This document shows, in pieces, positions 1-6,534 of a stretch of DNA of 64,000 nucleotides. A model generated the notes under the pieces. The model searched no databases and was not told the DNA's origin. It saw nothing but the letters and a program-made list of their open reading frames with translations. Position 1 is the stretch's first letter. Each line of letters opens with the position of its first letter. A program made the position numbers and the translations under genes. This DNA is from Amycolatopsis thermoflava N1165 (GTDB lineage: Bacteria > Actinomycetota > Actinomycetes > Mycobacteriales > Pseudonocardiaceae): positions 7,599,314-7,663,313 of the forward strand of contig NZ_KI421511.1 in NCBI RefSeq assembly GCF_000473265.1, in the 5' to 3' direction.

Positions 1-1
1 G

Positions 2-193
2 CTGGTCGAGATCCTGACTGCGCGCATCGAACGCGGCGACTGGCCGTCGGAGCGCCCGATCACAGCGGAAGCGCGACTCGCCGAGGAATACGGCATCGCG
101 CGCAACACCGTGCGCCGCGCGATCGCCGTGCTGACCGAGCGCGGGCTGTTGTTCGTCGTCCCCAAGCGCGGAACCTTCGTCGCGAAGCGGTAG
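2..193 (+). CDS. GntR-family regulator, 3' end only (window edge)
   Basis: The reading frame is open from the window edge to a TAG stop and encodes about 63 residues of a winged-helix DNA-binding domain. The visible pattern is typical of GntR regulators: the segment ITAEARLAEEYGIARNTVRR is helix-turn-helix, followed by AIAVLTERGL and the wing PKRGTFVAKR. No effector-binding domain follows the wing, so this is a short DNA-binding-only GntR protein, as often found in actinomycete integrative elements. The start lies upstream of the window. It ends at a strong hairpin shared with the convergent small gene at 245-391. Confidence 0.75.
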   Translation: MVEILTARIERGDWPSERPITAEARLAEEYGIARNTVRRAIAVLTERGLLFVVPKRGTFVAKR

Positions 194-199
194 CTGGAA

Positions 200-242
200 C
201 CCCGGCCGGCGCGAGGGTCGGGAGCACCCGCGCCAGCCGGGG
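200..242. terminator. Bidirectional hairpin between convergent genes
   Basis: CCCCGGC at 200-206 pairs with GCCGGGG at 236-242, and the stem continues inward GGCGCG/CGCGCC after one mismatch. It lies between the stop of the partial GntR gene and the stop of the opposing small gene, so it probably ends transcription from both sides. There is no T-tract, as is usual in this GC range. Confidence 0.6.
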
Positions 243-244
243 AG

Positions 245-391
245 TCATCGGCGGCCGCGCCGCCCGGGCTGCTCGTCGGTGGCCAGCTCGTCGACGGGCT
301 CCAGGTTCTCGTCGAGCGGCTGGCCCGTCTCGACGTCGTAGCGGTGGCCGGCGTCGTCGACCCGGTAGTTCCTCAGCCCGTCCTCGGTCAC
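245..391 (-). CDS. 48-aa hypothetical protein of the element
   Basis: This small acidic protein starts GTG-ACC-GAG-GAC and reads VTEDGLRNYRVDDAGHRYDV near its N-terminus. Its GTG overlaps the TGA of the gene upstream in a GTGA junction, so translation is probably coupled. A longer reading of the same frame to 712 exists but would overlap the upstream gene almost completely. No known domain is recognised. It is the last gene of a three-gene coupled set (1115 to 245) that diverges from the interrupted GntR gene. Coding status rests on the tight overlap and sensible composition, not on homology. Confidence 0.55.
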   Translation of the reverse strand: MTEDGLRNYRVDDAGHRYDVETGQPLDENLEPVDELATDEQPGRRGRR

Positions 392-822
392 GGCGCTGGC
401 CTCCGAGGTGCCGGGATCCGCCCGCCCGCCCGGTCGACGCGACGCAGCCCGGCGAGCACCCGCTTCGCCAGCTCGGCGCGCATCCCGGGTGGGAGGTCCG
501 GGCCGAGCACCGCGGGCGCGGGCACCGGCCGCGGTATCCGGCGCTCCAGCGGCAGCCGTGCACAGCCGATCGTCGTCGACGCCTCGATCGCCGGCCGCCC
601 CTGCTGCAGCGGCGCGCTCTGGCGCCGTGCGCGCGCCATGCAGCGCACGCACGGCATCCCGCCGAACGCCGCGAGCCATTCGAGGTCCGCGGCCCGGAAC
701 CGCTGTCCGCACAGCGCGACCGGGTTGTCAGGGTCGTCCTGGGCGACGGCGAAGAAGTGCACCTCACGGCGGGTCTCGCCGGCCGTGCCGGGCGCGAGGC
801 GCCCGAGGAGTCGCACCGTCAT
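388..822 (-). CDS. Cys-pair hypothetical protein
   Basis: The protein has 144 aa. The N-terminal half carries VHFFAVAQDDPDNPVALCGQ and later GMPCVRCMARA, so one lone Cys and one C-x-x-C pair could bind zinc. The C-terminal half is Pro/Arg-rich. The chosen ATG (822) overlaps the TGA of the upstream gene as ATGA, and its own stop overlaps the next GTG. An ATG 9 bases upstream is possible but spoils this junction. The function is unknown. The position, next to GntR regulators in an integrated element, suggests an accessory or regulatory role (inference). Confidence 0.6.
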   Translation of the reverse strand: MTVRLLGRLAPGTAGETRREVHFFAVAQDDPDNPVALCGQRFRAADLEWLAAFGGMPCVRCMARARRQSAPLQQGRPAIEASTTIGCARLPLERRIPRPVPAPAVLGPDLPPGMRAELAKRVLAGLRRVDRAGGRIPAPRRPAP

Positions 823-1115
823 GACCACCACCTCTCCGGCGGTCGAAGCCGGTCGATCGCGAGTCGAAGACCCGTCGATGCGTCAATGCCTTCGTCGGGG
901 GTGAAGTAGGCAGCCTCCGAGCCGACCTGGACGCACACTTGCCCGTCGGCGGTCGCTCCGGCGCAGTAGTGCACCGGGCGGCCTTCCGCGTCCACGCCCT
1001 TTATCGACCAGGTGAAAAGCCAGCGCGGATTGTGCGGAGCGTCGGCGTCGGTATCGCATCTGCCCTGGTCGTGATCGTCGGTCGCGGCCATCGCGCCTGG
1101 TTCACCCTCGTCCAC
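819..1115 (-). CDS. 98-aa hypothetical protein, first gene of coupled set
   Basis: The frame encodes 98 aa from a GTG at 1115 or 90 aa from the ATG at 1091. The core reads NPRWLFTWSIKGVDAEGRPV and ends with LRLAIDRLRPPERWWS. The acidic and polar composition suggests a soluble cytosolic protein. No domain is recognised. It begins a three-gene unit with 4-base overlaps and is divergent from the GntR/UTRA gene at 1206. A perfect palindrome lies about 15 bases upstream, so it may be a repression target of that regulator (inference). Confidence 0.55.
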   Translation of the reverse strand: MDEGEPGAMAATDDHDQGRCDTDADAPHNPRWLFTWSIKGVDAEGRPVHYCAGATADGQVCVQVGSEAAYFTPDEGIDASTGLRLAIDRLRPPERWWS

Positions 1116-1130
1116 TCGTGGGTTCGTCTA

Positions 1131-1144
1131 CTCGTACGTACGAG
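1131..1144. promoter_or_regulatory. Palindromic operator candidate in divergent promoter
   Basis: CTCGTACGTACGAG is a perfect 14-bp palindrome between the divergent starts at 1115 and 1206. Related ACTCGT or ACGAGT half-sites recur at about 1114 and about 1185. GntR-type regulators of actinomycete integrative elements (KorSA-like) bind repeats in their own divergent promoter, so this is the likely autoregulatory site (inference). Confidence 0.5.
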
Positions 1145-1330
1145 TTGAGGATGACACCGGGGGTAGCCGTAGTCAACACGACTAGACGAGTGGGATGATC
1201 GAACGATGGTCGACCGATCCAGCGGCGTAGCCGTACACCGGCAGATCGCGACCGCCCTGCGGGAGAAGATCAGCGCGGGCGAGTTCGCGCCCGGGGACAA
1301 GCTGCCCAGCGAGAATCAGCTCATTGAGAC

Positions 1331-1872
1331 CTAGACCGTGTCTGACAATGTCTTTGTCCAGGTGATGACGTCGTGGATGAGGATGGCGGCGCGGTAGAGC
1401 GTGGCCAACTTGTCGTAGCGGGTGGCGATGCCGCGCCATTGTTTGAGCTGGTTGAAGCTGCGTTCGATGACGTTGCGTCCGCGGTAGTCGACCTCGTTGA
1501 AGGCGGGTGGTCGTCCGCCGCGGGAACCGCGGCGTTTGCGGTGTCCTGCTTGGTCGGCCGGTTCGGGGATGACCGCCTGGATTCCCCGCCTGCGTAGGTG
1601 GTTGCGGATGGCGCGGGAGGAGTAGGCCTTGTCTGCGCGCACCCGGTTGGGGCGGGTCCGTGCTCGCCCGCCGCCCAAGCGGGGCACCTGCAGGTGGGCC
1701 ATCAGCGGTTCGAACATCGGTGAGTCCCCGGCCTGGCCTGGTGTCAGCAGGGTGACCAGTCCCCGCCCGTTCCCGTCGACGACACGGTGAATCTTGGTAG
1801 TCCAGCCGCCGCGGGAGCGGCCGATGGCGTGGTCAGGCGGCTCGATCCCGGGTTTCGTGTAGTTCGATCCAG
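1331..1872 (-). CDS. IS transposase, frame B (C-terminal part)
   Basis: Frame B encodes the catalytic C-terminal part: HAIGRSRGGWTTKIH, a middle segment LLTPGQAGDSPMFEPLM, ADKAYSSRAIRNHLRRRG with the second catalytic Asp, and IERSFNQLKQWRGIATRYDK with the catalytic Glu region (Y-R-K type). It has no good start of its own. It is in the +1 frame relative to frame A and is presumably made by ribosomal frameshifting near the GAAACCCGG sequence at about 1850. Its stop codon TAG is the complement of the CTA target duplication, so it is supplied by the insertion site itself. Confidence 0.8.
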
Positions 1873-2275
1873 CCCCCTGTGTGGCGGGTGATGGTCGTGG
1901 CGTGCTGATGCGCCCGCACGATGCTGGAGTCGACCGAGACCGACCAGTCGATCAACCCAGCCGCGTCCGCGAAGGCCTGGAGCCGCTGCAGCACCACATC
2001 CCAGATGCCTTCCCGGGCCAGCCGCCGGTGCCAGGTCCAGATCGTCTGCCACGGCCCGAACACTCCCGGCACATCCCGCCACGCCAGCCCACAGCGGTAC
2101 CGGTAGATGATCCCCTCCACCATCGCCCGCGCATCCGAAAACGGACGCCCCGGCCTCCCCGTCCGCGCCGGCAACAAATCCTCGATCAACACCCACTGCT
2201 CATCCGAGAGCATCCGAAACCGCGACACGACCAGCAGCATCCCAGCCACCAACCGCGATCTTTGTCAGACACGCC
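1334..2275 (-). mobile_element. IS5-family (IS427-like) insertion sequence, 942 bp
   Basis: The ends are imperfect inverted repeats: the left end reads CCGTGTCTGACAA shortly after position 1335 and the right end is TTGTCAGACACG before 2275. The element is flanked by a CTA direct repeat (1331-1333 and 2276-2278), a target duplication typical of this group. It carries two overlapping reading frames for a DDE transposase on the minus strand. It sits inside the helix-turn-helix region of a GntR gene. The near-perfect target duplication and the intact flanking frame suggest a recent insertion (inference). Confidence 0.9.
1833..2252 (-). CDS. IS transposase, frame A (N-terminal part)
   Basis: This frame encodes up to 139 aa. 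It shows the DUF4096-type N-terminal domain (LSDEQWVLIEDLLPARTGRP, then GIIYRYRCGLAWRDVPG) and the first catalytic Asp in SVSVDSSIVRAHQHA. It ends at ELHETRDRAA just past the region where frame B takes over. The family is usually expressed as an A-B fusion by programmed frameshifting. A simple inactivating frameshift cannot be excluded from sequence alone. Confidence 0.8.
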   Translation of the reverse strand: MVAGMLLVVSRFRMLSDEQWVLIEDLLPARTGRPGRPFSDARAMVEGIIYRYRCGLAWRDVPGVFGPWQTIWTWHRRLAREGIWDVVLQRLQAFADAAGLIDWSVSVDSSIVRAHQHATTITRHTGGWIELHETRDRAA

Positions 2276-2886
2276 CTACGGCGTGTCCCGCGAGACCGTG
2301 CGCAAGGCCGTGCAGCTGCTCGAAAGCGACGGCGTGGTGAACGTGCTGCACGGCAAGGGCGCGTTCGTCCGGCCGCCCGCCGCGATCACCCGGCTGGCGC
2401 GCTCGCGCCTGTCCCGCGCGGCCCGCGCGAAGAACGAAGGCGCCTTCCTCGCCGATGCCCGCGCACAGGGCTTCACGCCAAGCAGCAGCGTCCGGATCCG
2501 GTTTGAACCGGCCGACGCCCGCGTGGCCGAGCTGCTCAGCATCGAGCCGGGCGCGGAGGTCACCGTCCGAGACCGCGTGATGCGTGCGAACGGCCTGGTG
2601 GTGCAGCTCGCGGTGTCACGGCTGCCGCGGGAGGTCTCCCGCGGCACGGCGATCGAGGAGGTCGACACCGGGCCGGGCGGTGCGTACGCGCGGCTCGAAG
2701 AGGCCGGACACCGCATCGGCCGCTTCGTCGAGGACGTCGGCTCCCGGATGCCGACGGATGAGGAGCGCTCGCAGCTGCAGCTGCCGCCCGGTACGCCGGT
2801 GCTCACCGTGACGCGCATCGCCTACCGCGAGGACGGGACCCCGCTGGAGATGAACGACATGACGCTGCCGGCGGACCGGTACCGGC

Positions 2887-3048
2887 TCACCTACGAGTGG
2901 GCGGCGGACTGATCGCTGGGGCCGCCACAAGCTCGTCATCATCTCCCATCCGCGGGTTCAGCCGCGGGAACAGGGCGGGCGCCAGCGTCGCGGCGATTAC
3001 CACGGCGAGGTCGAGCGCGGCGCTGGCCGCGCGGGATAGGCGACGCAT
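2887..3048 (-). CDS. 53-aa single-pass membrane peptide
   Basis: The sequence starts MRRLSRAASAALDLAVVIAA, giving a basic N-terminus followed by one hydrophobic segment (about residues 9-27) and a Pro/Arg-rich tail. The ATG shares one base with the stop of the upstream gene (TGATG), so translation is probably coupled. Its 3' end overlaps the end of the convergent GntR gene by 26 bases. Small Spd-like membrane proteins are common in actinomycete conjugative elements, but no specific family is recognised. Confidence 0.5.
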   Translation of the reverse strand: MRRLSRAASAALDLAVVIAATLAPALFPRLNPRMGDDDELVAAPAISPPPTRR

Positions 3049-3494
3049 CAGGTGCTCCGAGCGGGCTTCGCCAAGGCACGCGTGACCGGATCCAGCTCTG
3101 CCTCGTACCAGCTGGCCCGAAGGACGACGTCGACGTGCCGCGTGTCCTTGGCTGCCCGAAAGCCGAACGCCGCGAGCAAGTGCGTTTCGCCACCGTCCGT
3201 CGTCCTGTCCGAGACCATCCCGTCGGTGCCGAGGAACCGGAGTGGCCTCCCCTCCGAACGAGGGTCGCGCGCGAGTCCAGCCAGCCATGCGTCGAAGACA
3301 TTCCGGGGATGGTGCTCTGGCGCGACCGCCCCAACGGTGCCAACGAGGGGGGTGAAGGACTCCGGCAGGTGCCAGTTCAACGGCGGCAGTTCGCGCTTCA
3401 CGCCGAGTTTGAGCAACTCGTTCAGCACCACCAGACACCGGCGCTGCCTTGCACGCTGGTCCGCGTCAGTCGCGGGTCCGAAGGCGTCAGTCAT
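3048..3494 (-). CDS. 148-aa hypothetical protein of the element
   Basis: The chosen ATG (MTDAFGPATDADQRARQRRC) overlaps the previous stop as ATGA. The body contains VLNELLKLGVKRELPPLNWH, then a stretch around DGGETHLLAAFGF and a C-terminal VVLRASWYEAELDPVTRALA. It looks like a compact alpha/beta cytosolic protein. The leucine-rich opening helix followed by a conserved-looking PPLNW motif resembles unnamed proteins of actinomycete integrative elements; no function is assigned. It is third in a four-gene coupled unit running 3873 to 2887. Confidence 0.6.
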   Translation of the reverse strand: MTDAFGPATDADQRARQRRCLVVLNELLKLGVKRELPPLNWHLPESFTPLVGTVGAVAPEHHPRNVFDAWLAGLARDPRSEGRPLRFLGTDGMVSDRTTDGGETHLLAAFGFRAAKDTRHVDVVLRASWYEAELDPVTRALAKPARST

Positions 3495-3637
3495 CGTGCC
3501 TCGCATTCCACCACGGTCGTTCGCTGCTGGCCGGGGATCTCGCAGCGCGGGGCGGACGGGTCCGGCCCGAAGCCGGACAAGACGGTGATCAGGATGATGG
3601 CGGCGATCGCGGCGGCCGCGGGGAGTGCGCGCCTCAT
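3491..3637 (-). CDS. 48-aa membrane-anchored or exported peptide
   Basis: The sequence MRRALPAAAAIAAIILITVL is a short basic start followed by one strong hydrophobic segment. The remaining 28 residues contain two Cys (PRCEIPGQQ and VVECEAR). This layout fits a small secreted or membrane-anchored protein with a possible disulfide. It has ATGA overlaps with both neighbours. It appears to be paired with the upstream gene at 3634-3873, which also has one membrane helix and a short tail with two Cys. Confidence 0.5.
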   Translation of the reverse strand: MRRALPAAAAIAAIILITVLSGFGPDPSAPRCEIPGQQRTTVVECEAR

Positions 3638-3873
3638 CGGCAGTCCCCGATGCAGCGGATGACCGCGCTGTCGCCGGCCGGTGCCCAGTCGGGCGCGGCG
3701 GCGCCGGGCAGCGTCCACGCGTTCCCCCCAGCTTGGACAAGCAGGCCGGTCGCCACGAACGTGGCGGGGAAGATCAGGATGAGAGTCAAGACCCGCCAGC
3801 GGGTGAAGGTGGCGGGCGCGTGCGGGCGGGAGAGGCGGCCGCGGCGCACCTGCCCAGGCATGGTGTGTGTCAC
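3634..3873 (-). CDS. 79-aa single-pass membrane protein
   Basis: The N-terminus (MTHTMPGQVRRGRLSRPHAP) is basic. It is followed by the hydrophobic segment WRVLTLILIFPATFVATGLL at about residues 26-46 and an outward tail ending VIRCIGDCR with two Cys. It is the first gene of a four-gene unit with ATGA or TGATG overlaps, so the four products are probably made together. No family is recognised. It faces the attachment site at 3991 across 118 bases that contain no other gene. Confidence 0.5.
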   Translation of the reverse strand: MTHTMPGQVRRGRLSRPHAPATFTRWRVLTLILIFPATFVATGLLVQAGGNAWTLPGAAAPDWAPAGDSAVIRCIGDCR

Positions 3874-3990
3874 AATTCAGTCCCTGGTCCACTGTGGAAT
3901 AGGCGTAGTGGCTACAGCAAGAGACTGAGTTCTTAGGCTCGGTCCCGAGCTGCGTTTTCCCAGGTAGCGACACCGCTCAGACGCGAGATT

Positions 3991-4032
3991 CTTCTAATCT
4001 CTAGGTCGCAGGTTCGAGTCCTGCCGGGGGCA
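3991..4032 (+). other. attR-like site: 3' half of tRNA-Arg(UCU)
   Basis: From the anticodon loop CTTCTAA (3991-3997) onward the sequence follows tRNA geometry: 3' anticodon strand TCTCT, five-base variable loop AGGTC, T arm GCAGG-TTCGAGT-CCTGC, acceptor strand CGGGGGC and discriminator A. The bases before 3991 do not form the matching anticodon stem (AGATT instead of AGAGA), and no GCCCCCG acceptor 5' strand is found upstream. It is therefore a duplicated 3' half, the usual scar where an integrative element recombined into a tRNA gene. The intact tRNA should lie left of the window. Confidence 0.85.
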
Positions 4033-4087
4033 CACAGCGCGGGACCGAATGGGTTGCGCATCGTGGCGGGTCGGTGATGCTGGCCGG

Positions 4088-4398
4088 GTGAGTGAAGTGA
4101 TCTTCTACGCTTGGTGGGAGCCCATCGCCGACGACGGGATGGTCGACCGGGCTCCTGGTGTGGTCACCACCGTGCCAGGCCACGTTCACGAAGCTGCGCG
4201 TTCCTGATCGACAACCCGGGGCTCGCACCAGCACCGCGGTATCGGCACCGCTGTCGTCCAGTTGGCGCCGCTCGGGGGCGTGCCGCCGACTGCGAGTGGT
4301 TGCACGGCGACTTCGAGCCACAGTTGCGGCGCTACTTCGGCGCCTGCGGCTTCCGCCAGACGGACGCAGGACTGATCCACCTGGCGCCCGAGCGGTGA
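4088..4398 (+). pseudogene. GNAT acetyltransferase remnant, frameshifted
   Basis: The second half carries GNAT hallmarks in two frames: RGIGTAVVQLAPL (acetyl-CoA-binding motif A) at about 4236-4275, then after a shift in the run CTCGGGGGCG the continuation DCEWLHGDFEPQLRRYFGAC and GFRQTDAGLIHLAPER to the stop. The first part from a GTG at 4088 encodes VSEVIFYAWWEPIADDGM and stops at 4208. The gene is degraded by at least one frameshift and by loss of its N-terminal half. It is the first chromosomal feature after the attachment scar. Confidence 0.6.
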
Positions 4399-4410
4399 TC
4401 AGGTTTGAGC

Positions 4411-4794
4411 TCAGGGGCGCTTCTTCTGCTGCGCGTCGTACTCGGCGCGGGCCTGCTCGACCTTCTCCAGGTTCGGCGACCACTCCGCGAGGGTCGCGAA
4501 CAGCGGCGCCAGGCTGCGGCCGAGGTCGCTGATCTCGTACTCCACCCGCGGCGGCACCTCGGCGTGGTAGGTGCGCACCACGAGCCCGTCGCGCTCCAGT
4601 TGGCGCAGCCGCTGCGTGAGGACCTTCGGCGTGATCGTCGTGATGCGGCGGGACAGCTCCACGAAACGTTGCCTGCCGTACTCGTTCAGCGTCCACAGGA
4701 TCGGCGTGGTCCACCGGCTGAACACGAGGTCGACCACGGGCGCGATCGGGCAGGCCAGCTCGGGACTGGCTGTGGTTTCGGTCACCGGATCCAC
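4411..4794 (-). CDS. HxlR-family transcriptional regulator
   Basis: The 127-aa protein has the HxlR winged-helix layout: a single Cys near the N-terminus (ELACPIAPVVDLVFSRWTTP), the recognition region FVELSRRITTITPKVLTQRL, and wing VVRTYHAEVPPRVEYEISD. HxlR regulators sense reactive electrophiles or small molecules and typically control a neighbouring detoxification gene. It is divergent from the NmrA-like reductase at 4866, and a palindrome lies between the two starts. The GTG start follows GGAAAGTA. Control of the 4866-6496 genes is an inference from arrangement. Confidence 0.88.
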   Translation of the reverse strand: MDPVTETTASPELACPIAPVVDLVFSRWTTPILWTLNEYGRQRFVELSRRITTITPKVLTQRLRQLERDGLVVRTYHAEVPPRVEYEISDLGRSLAPLFATLAEWSPNLEKVEQARAEYDAQQKKRP

Positions 4795-4804
4795 TACTTT
4801 CCTC

Positions 4805-4814
4805 TAGGTACCTA
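4805..4814. promoter_or_regulatory. TAGGTACCTA palindrome between divergent genes
   Basis: A perfect 10-bp palindrome sits between the HxlR start (4794) and the reductase start (4866), within a locally AT-richer stretch that probably holds the promoters. HxlR proteins bind short inverted repeats in such positions. It is the best operator candidate for the neighbouring regulator. Confidence 0.5.
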
Positions 4815-4865
4815 CTAGCCCCACGACAGTAGCGTCGCTCCCACACGAAGAGAACGGGAGCGGAA

Positions 4866-5684
4866 ATGTTTGTGGTGACCGGAGCTACCGGCAACGTCGG
4901 GCGGCCGCTGGTGCAGGCGCTCGCCAGGACCGGCGAGCCCGTGACGGCGGTGTCGCGCAAGGAAGCGGACCTGCCCGGTGCGCGGCACGTGCGGGCCGAC
5001 CTGACCGAGCCGGAGACGCTCAAGCCCGCGCTCGACGGGGCGCGGACACTGTTCCTGCTCACCTCGCCGGACTTCCTGGCGGCCGGCGGGGACCTCAACG
5101 GCGTCCTGCGCGCAGCGAAGGCGAGCGGCGTGCGACGGGTCGTGTTGTTGTCGTCGCAGGGGGTGGCGACGGGGCGGCACGCGCCGGGACTGGAGGACGC
5201 GGTCGTCACCTCCGGCCTGGAGTGGACCCTCCTGCGGCCGGGCGGCTTCCACTCCAACGCGTTCGGCTGGGCCGAAATGGTGCGCACCCGGCGGACGGTC
5301 GAGGCGCCGTTCGGGGACGTCGCGCTGCCCACCGTGGACCCGGTGGACATCGCCGAGGTGGCCGCCGCGGCGATGCGTGAGGACGGGCACGCCGGCCGGG
5401 CGTACACGCTCACCGGGCCGGAGCCGGTCACGCTGCGGCAGCAGGCGTCGGCGATCGCCGACGCGCTGGGGGAGCCGGTGCGCTTCGCGGAGCTCAGCCG
5501 GGCGGAGGCGCGGACGCGGATGCTGCAGGTCATGCCCGAGCCGGTCGTGGAGTCCACACTGGACATCCTCGGCACGCCGACGCCGGCGGAGCAGCGGGTC
5601 AGCGAGGACGTCGAGCGCGTCCTACGGCGCCCGGCGCGCAGCTTCGCCGAGTGGGCAGGCGCGAACGCGGCGGTGTTCAAGTGA
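4866..5684 (+). CDS. NmrA-like NAD(P)-dependent oxidoreductase
   Basis: The 272-aa protein opens with the Rossmann motif VTGATGNVGRPLVQAL (GxxGxxG) and continues as an atypical short-chain reductase: ARTLFLLTSP, VRRVVLLSSQGV, LRPGGFHSNAFGWAEM and an NmrA-like C-terminal region. Relatives act as quinone reductases (QOR2-type) or redox sensors. GGGAGCGGAA precedes the ATG. Its last bases overlap the GTG of the hydrolase gene (GTGA), so the two form an operon. The divergent HxlR gene fits an electrophile or quinone response. The substrate is not predictable. Confidence 0.85.
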   Translation: MFVVTGATGNVGRPLVQALARTGEPVTAVSRKEADLPGARHVRADLTEPETLKPALDGARTLFLLTSPDFLAAGGDLNGVLRAAKASGVRRVVLLSSQGVATGRHAPGLEDAVVTSGLEWTLLRPGGFHSNAFGWAEMVRTRRTVEAPFGDVALPTVDPVDIAEVAAAAMREDGHAGRAYTLTGPEPVTLRQQASAIADALGEPVRFAELSRAEARTRMLQVMPEPVVESTLDILGTPTPAEQRVSEDVERVLRRPARSFAEWAGANAAVFK

Positions 5685-6496
5685 TCCTGCACCACCGTGA
5701 GACCGGCGACGGGCAGCCGATCGTCTTCCTGCACGGCAACCCCGCGTCGTCCCACCTGTGGCGGCACATCATGCCCGCGGCGGGCCCGGGCCGGAAGCTG
5801 GCGCCCGACCTGATCGGCATGGGCGAGTCGGCGAAGCCGGACATCGGCTACACCTTCGACGACCACGCCCGCTACCTCGACGCCTGGTTCGAGCACGTCG
5901 GGCTGGACGACGTGGTGCTGGTCGGCCACGACTGGGGCGGCGCGCTCGCCTTCGACTGGGCCGCCCGCCACCCGGGCCGGGTGCGGGGCATCGCGGTCAC
6001 CGAGACGATCGTGAAGCCCATGTCCTGGGAGGAGTTCCCGCCCGCAGGCGCCGAGATCTTCCGGGCACTCAAGACACCGGGACTGGGCGAGAAGATGATG
6101 CTGGACGACAACATCTTCCTGGAGTCGATGGCTCTCGGCGAGGAGGACCGCGCGGCCTACCTGCGGCCCTATCCGACGCGCGAGAGCCGGGTGCCGCTGT
6201 TGCGGTGGGCGCGGTCGATGCCGCTGGGCGGGGAACCCGCCGACGTTGTCGCCCGCGTCGAGCACTACGACAAGTGGCTCGCGGCCAGCGGGGACGTGCC
6301 GAAGCTGCTCATGACGTTCCGCCCCGGCTTCGACACGATGATGGACGACCGGATGATCGCGTGGTGCGCGGAGAACTTCGCGGCTCTCGACATCGTCCAC
6401 CACGATCTCCCCGCCGGGCACCACACCCCGGAGGACCAGCCGGTGGCGATGGCCGCGACGTTGTCGGCCTGGCTGGACCGGCACGGGCTGCGGTGA
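5681..6496 (+). CDS. Haloalkane dehalogenase-like alpha/beta hydrolase
   Basis: The 271-aa protein matches haloalkane dehalogenases of the DhaA/LinB subgroup. It has HGNPASSHLWRHI with the halide-binding Asn20, DLIGMGESAKPDIGYTFDDH, the nucleophile Asp84 in VGHDWGG followed by halide-binding Trp85, the acid Glu108 in TETIVKP, and the base His248 in LPAGHHTPED. These enzymes hydrolyse carbon-halogen bonds to alcohol and halide in the cytosol. All five key residues are present, so activity is plausible. The GTG start overlaps the reductase stop. Other Asp-nucleophile hydrolases such as epoxide hydrolases are less likely because Asn and Trp are conserved. Confidence 0.85.
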   Translation: MILHHRETGDGQPIVFLHGNPASSHLWRHIMPAAGPGRKLAPDLIGMGESAKPDIGYTFDDHARYLDAWFEHVGLDDVVLVGHDWGGALAFDWAARHPGRVRGIAVTETIVKPMSWEEFPPAGAEIFRALKTPGLGEKMMLDDNIFLESMALGEEDRAAYLRPYPTRESRVPLLRWARSMPLGGEPADVVARVEHYDKWLAASGDVPKLLMTFRPGFDTMMDDRMIAWCAENFAALDIVHHDLPAGHHTPEDQPVAMAATLSAWLDRHGLR

Positions 6497-6534
6497 AGTC
6501 CCGGCCCCGTCGCACGGGGCCGGGACTCCGCGAC

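Larger units (their letters stand above)
1206..2912 (+). pseudogene. GntR/UTRA regulator split by IS insertion
   Basis: Bases 1206-1333 encode the start of a GntR winged helix (VHRQIATALREKISAGEFAP, then GDKLPSENQLIET). The remainder resumes in frame at 2279 with YGVSRETVRKAVQLL and runs through a UTRA ligand-binding domain to the stop at 2912. Removing 1334-2275 plus one copy of the CTA repeat joins codon 43 (TAC) exactly and gives an uninterrupted regulator of about 253 aa. KorSA-like repressors of this type keep integrative elements quiet. As it stands the 5' piece hits a stop within the IS, so repressor function is probably lost. The 3' end overlaps the opposing gene at 2887-3048. Confidence 0.85.

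Noticed and set aside
3958-4032. A complete tRNA-Arg gene
   Set aside because: Only the 3' half fits. The anticodon stem is broken, and no 5' acceptor strand or D-arm is present upstream.
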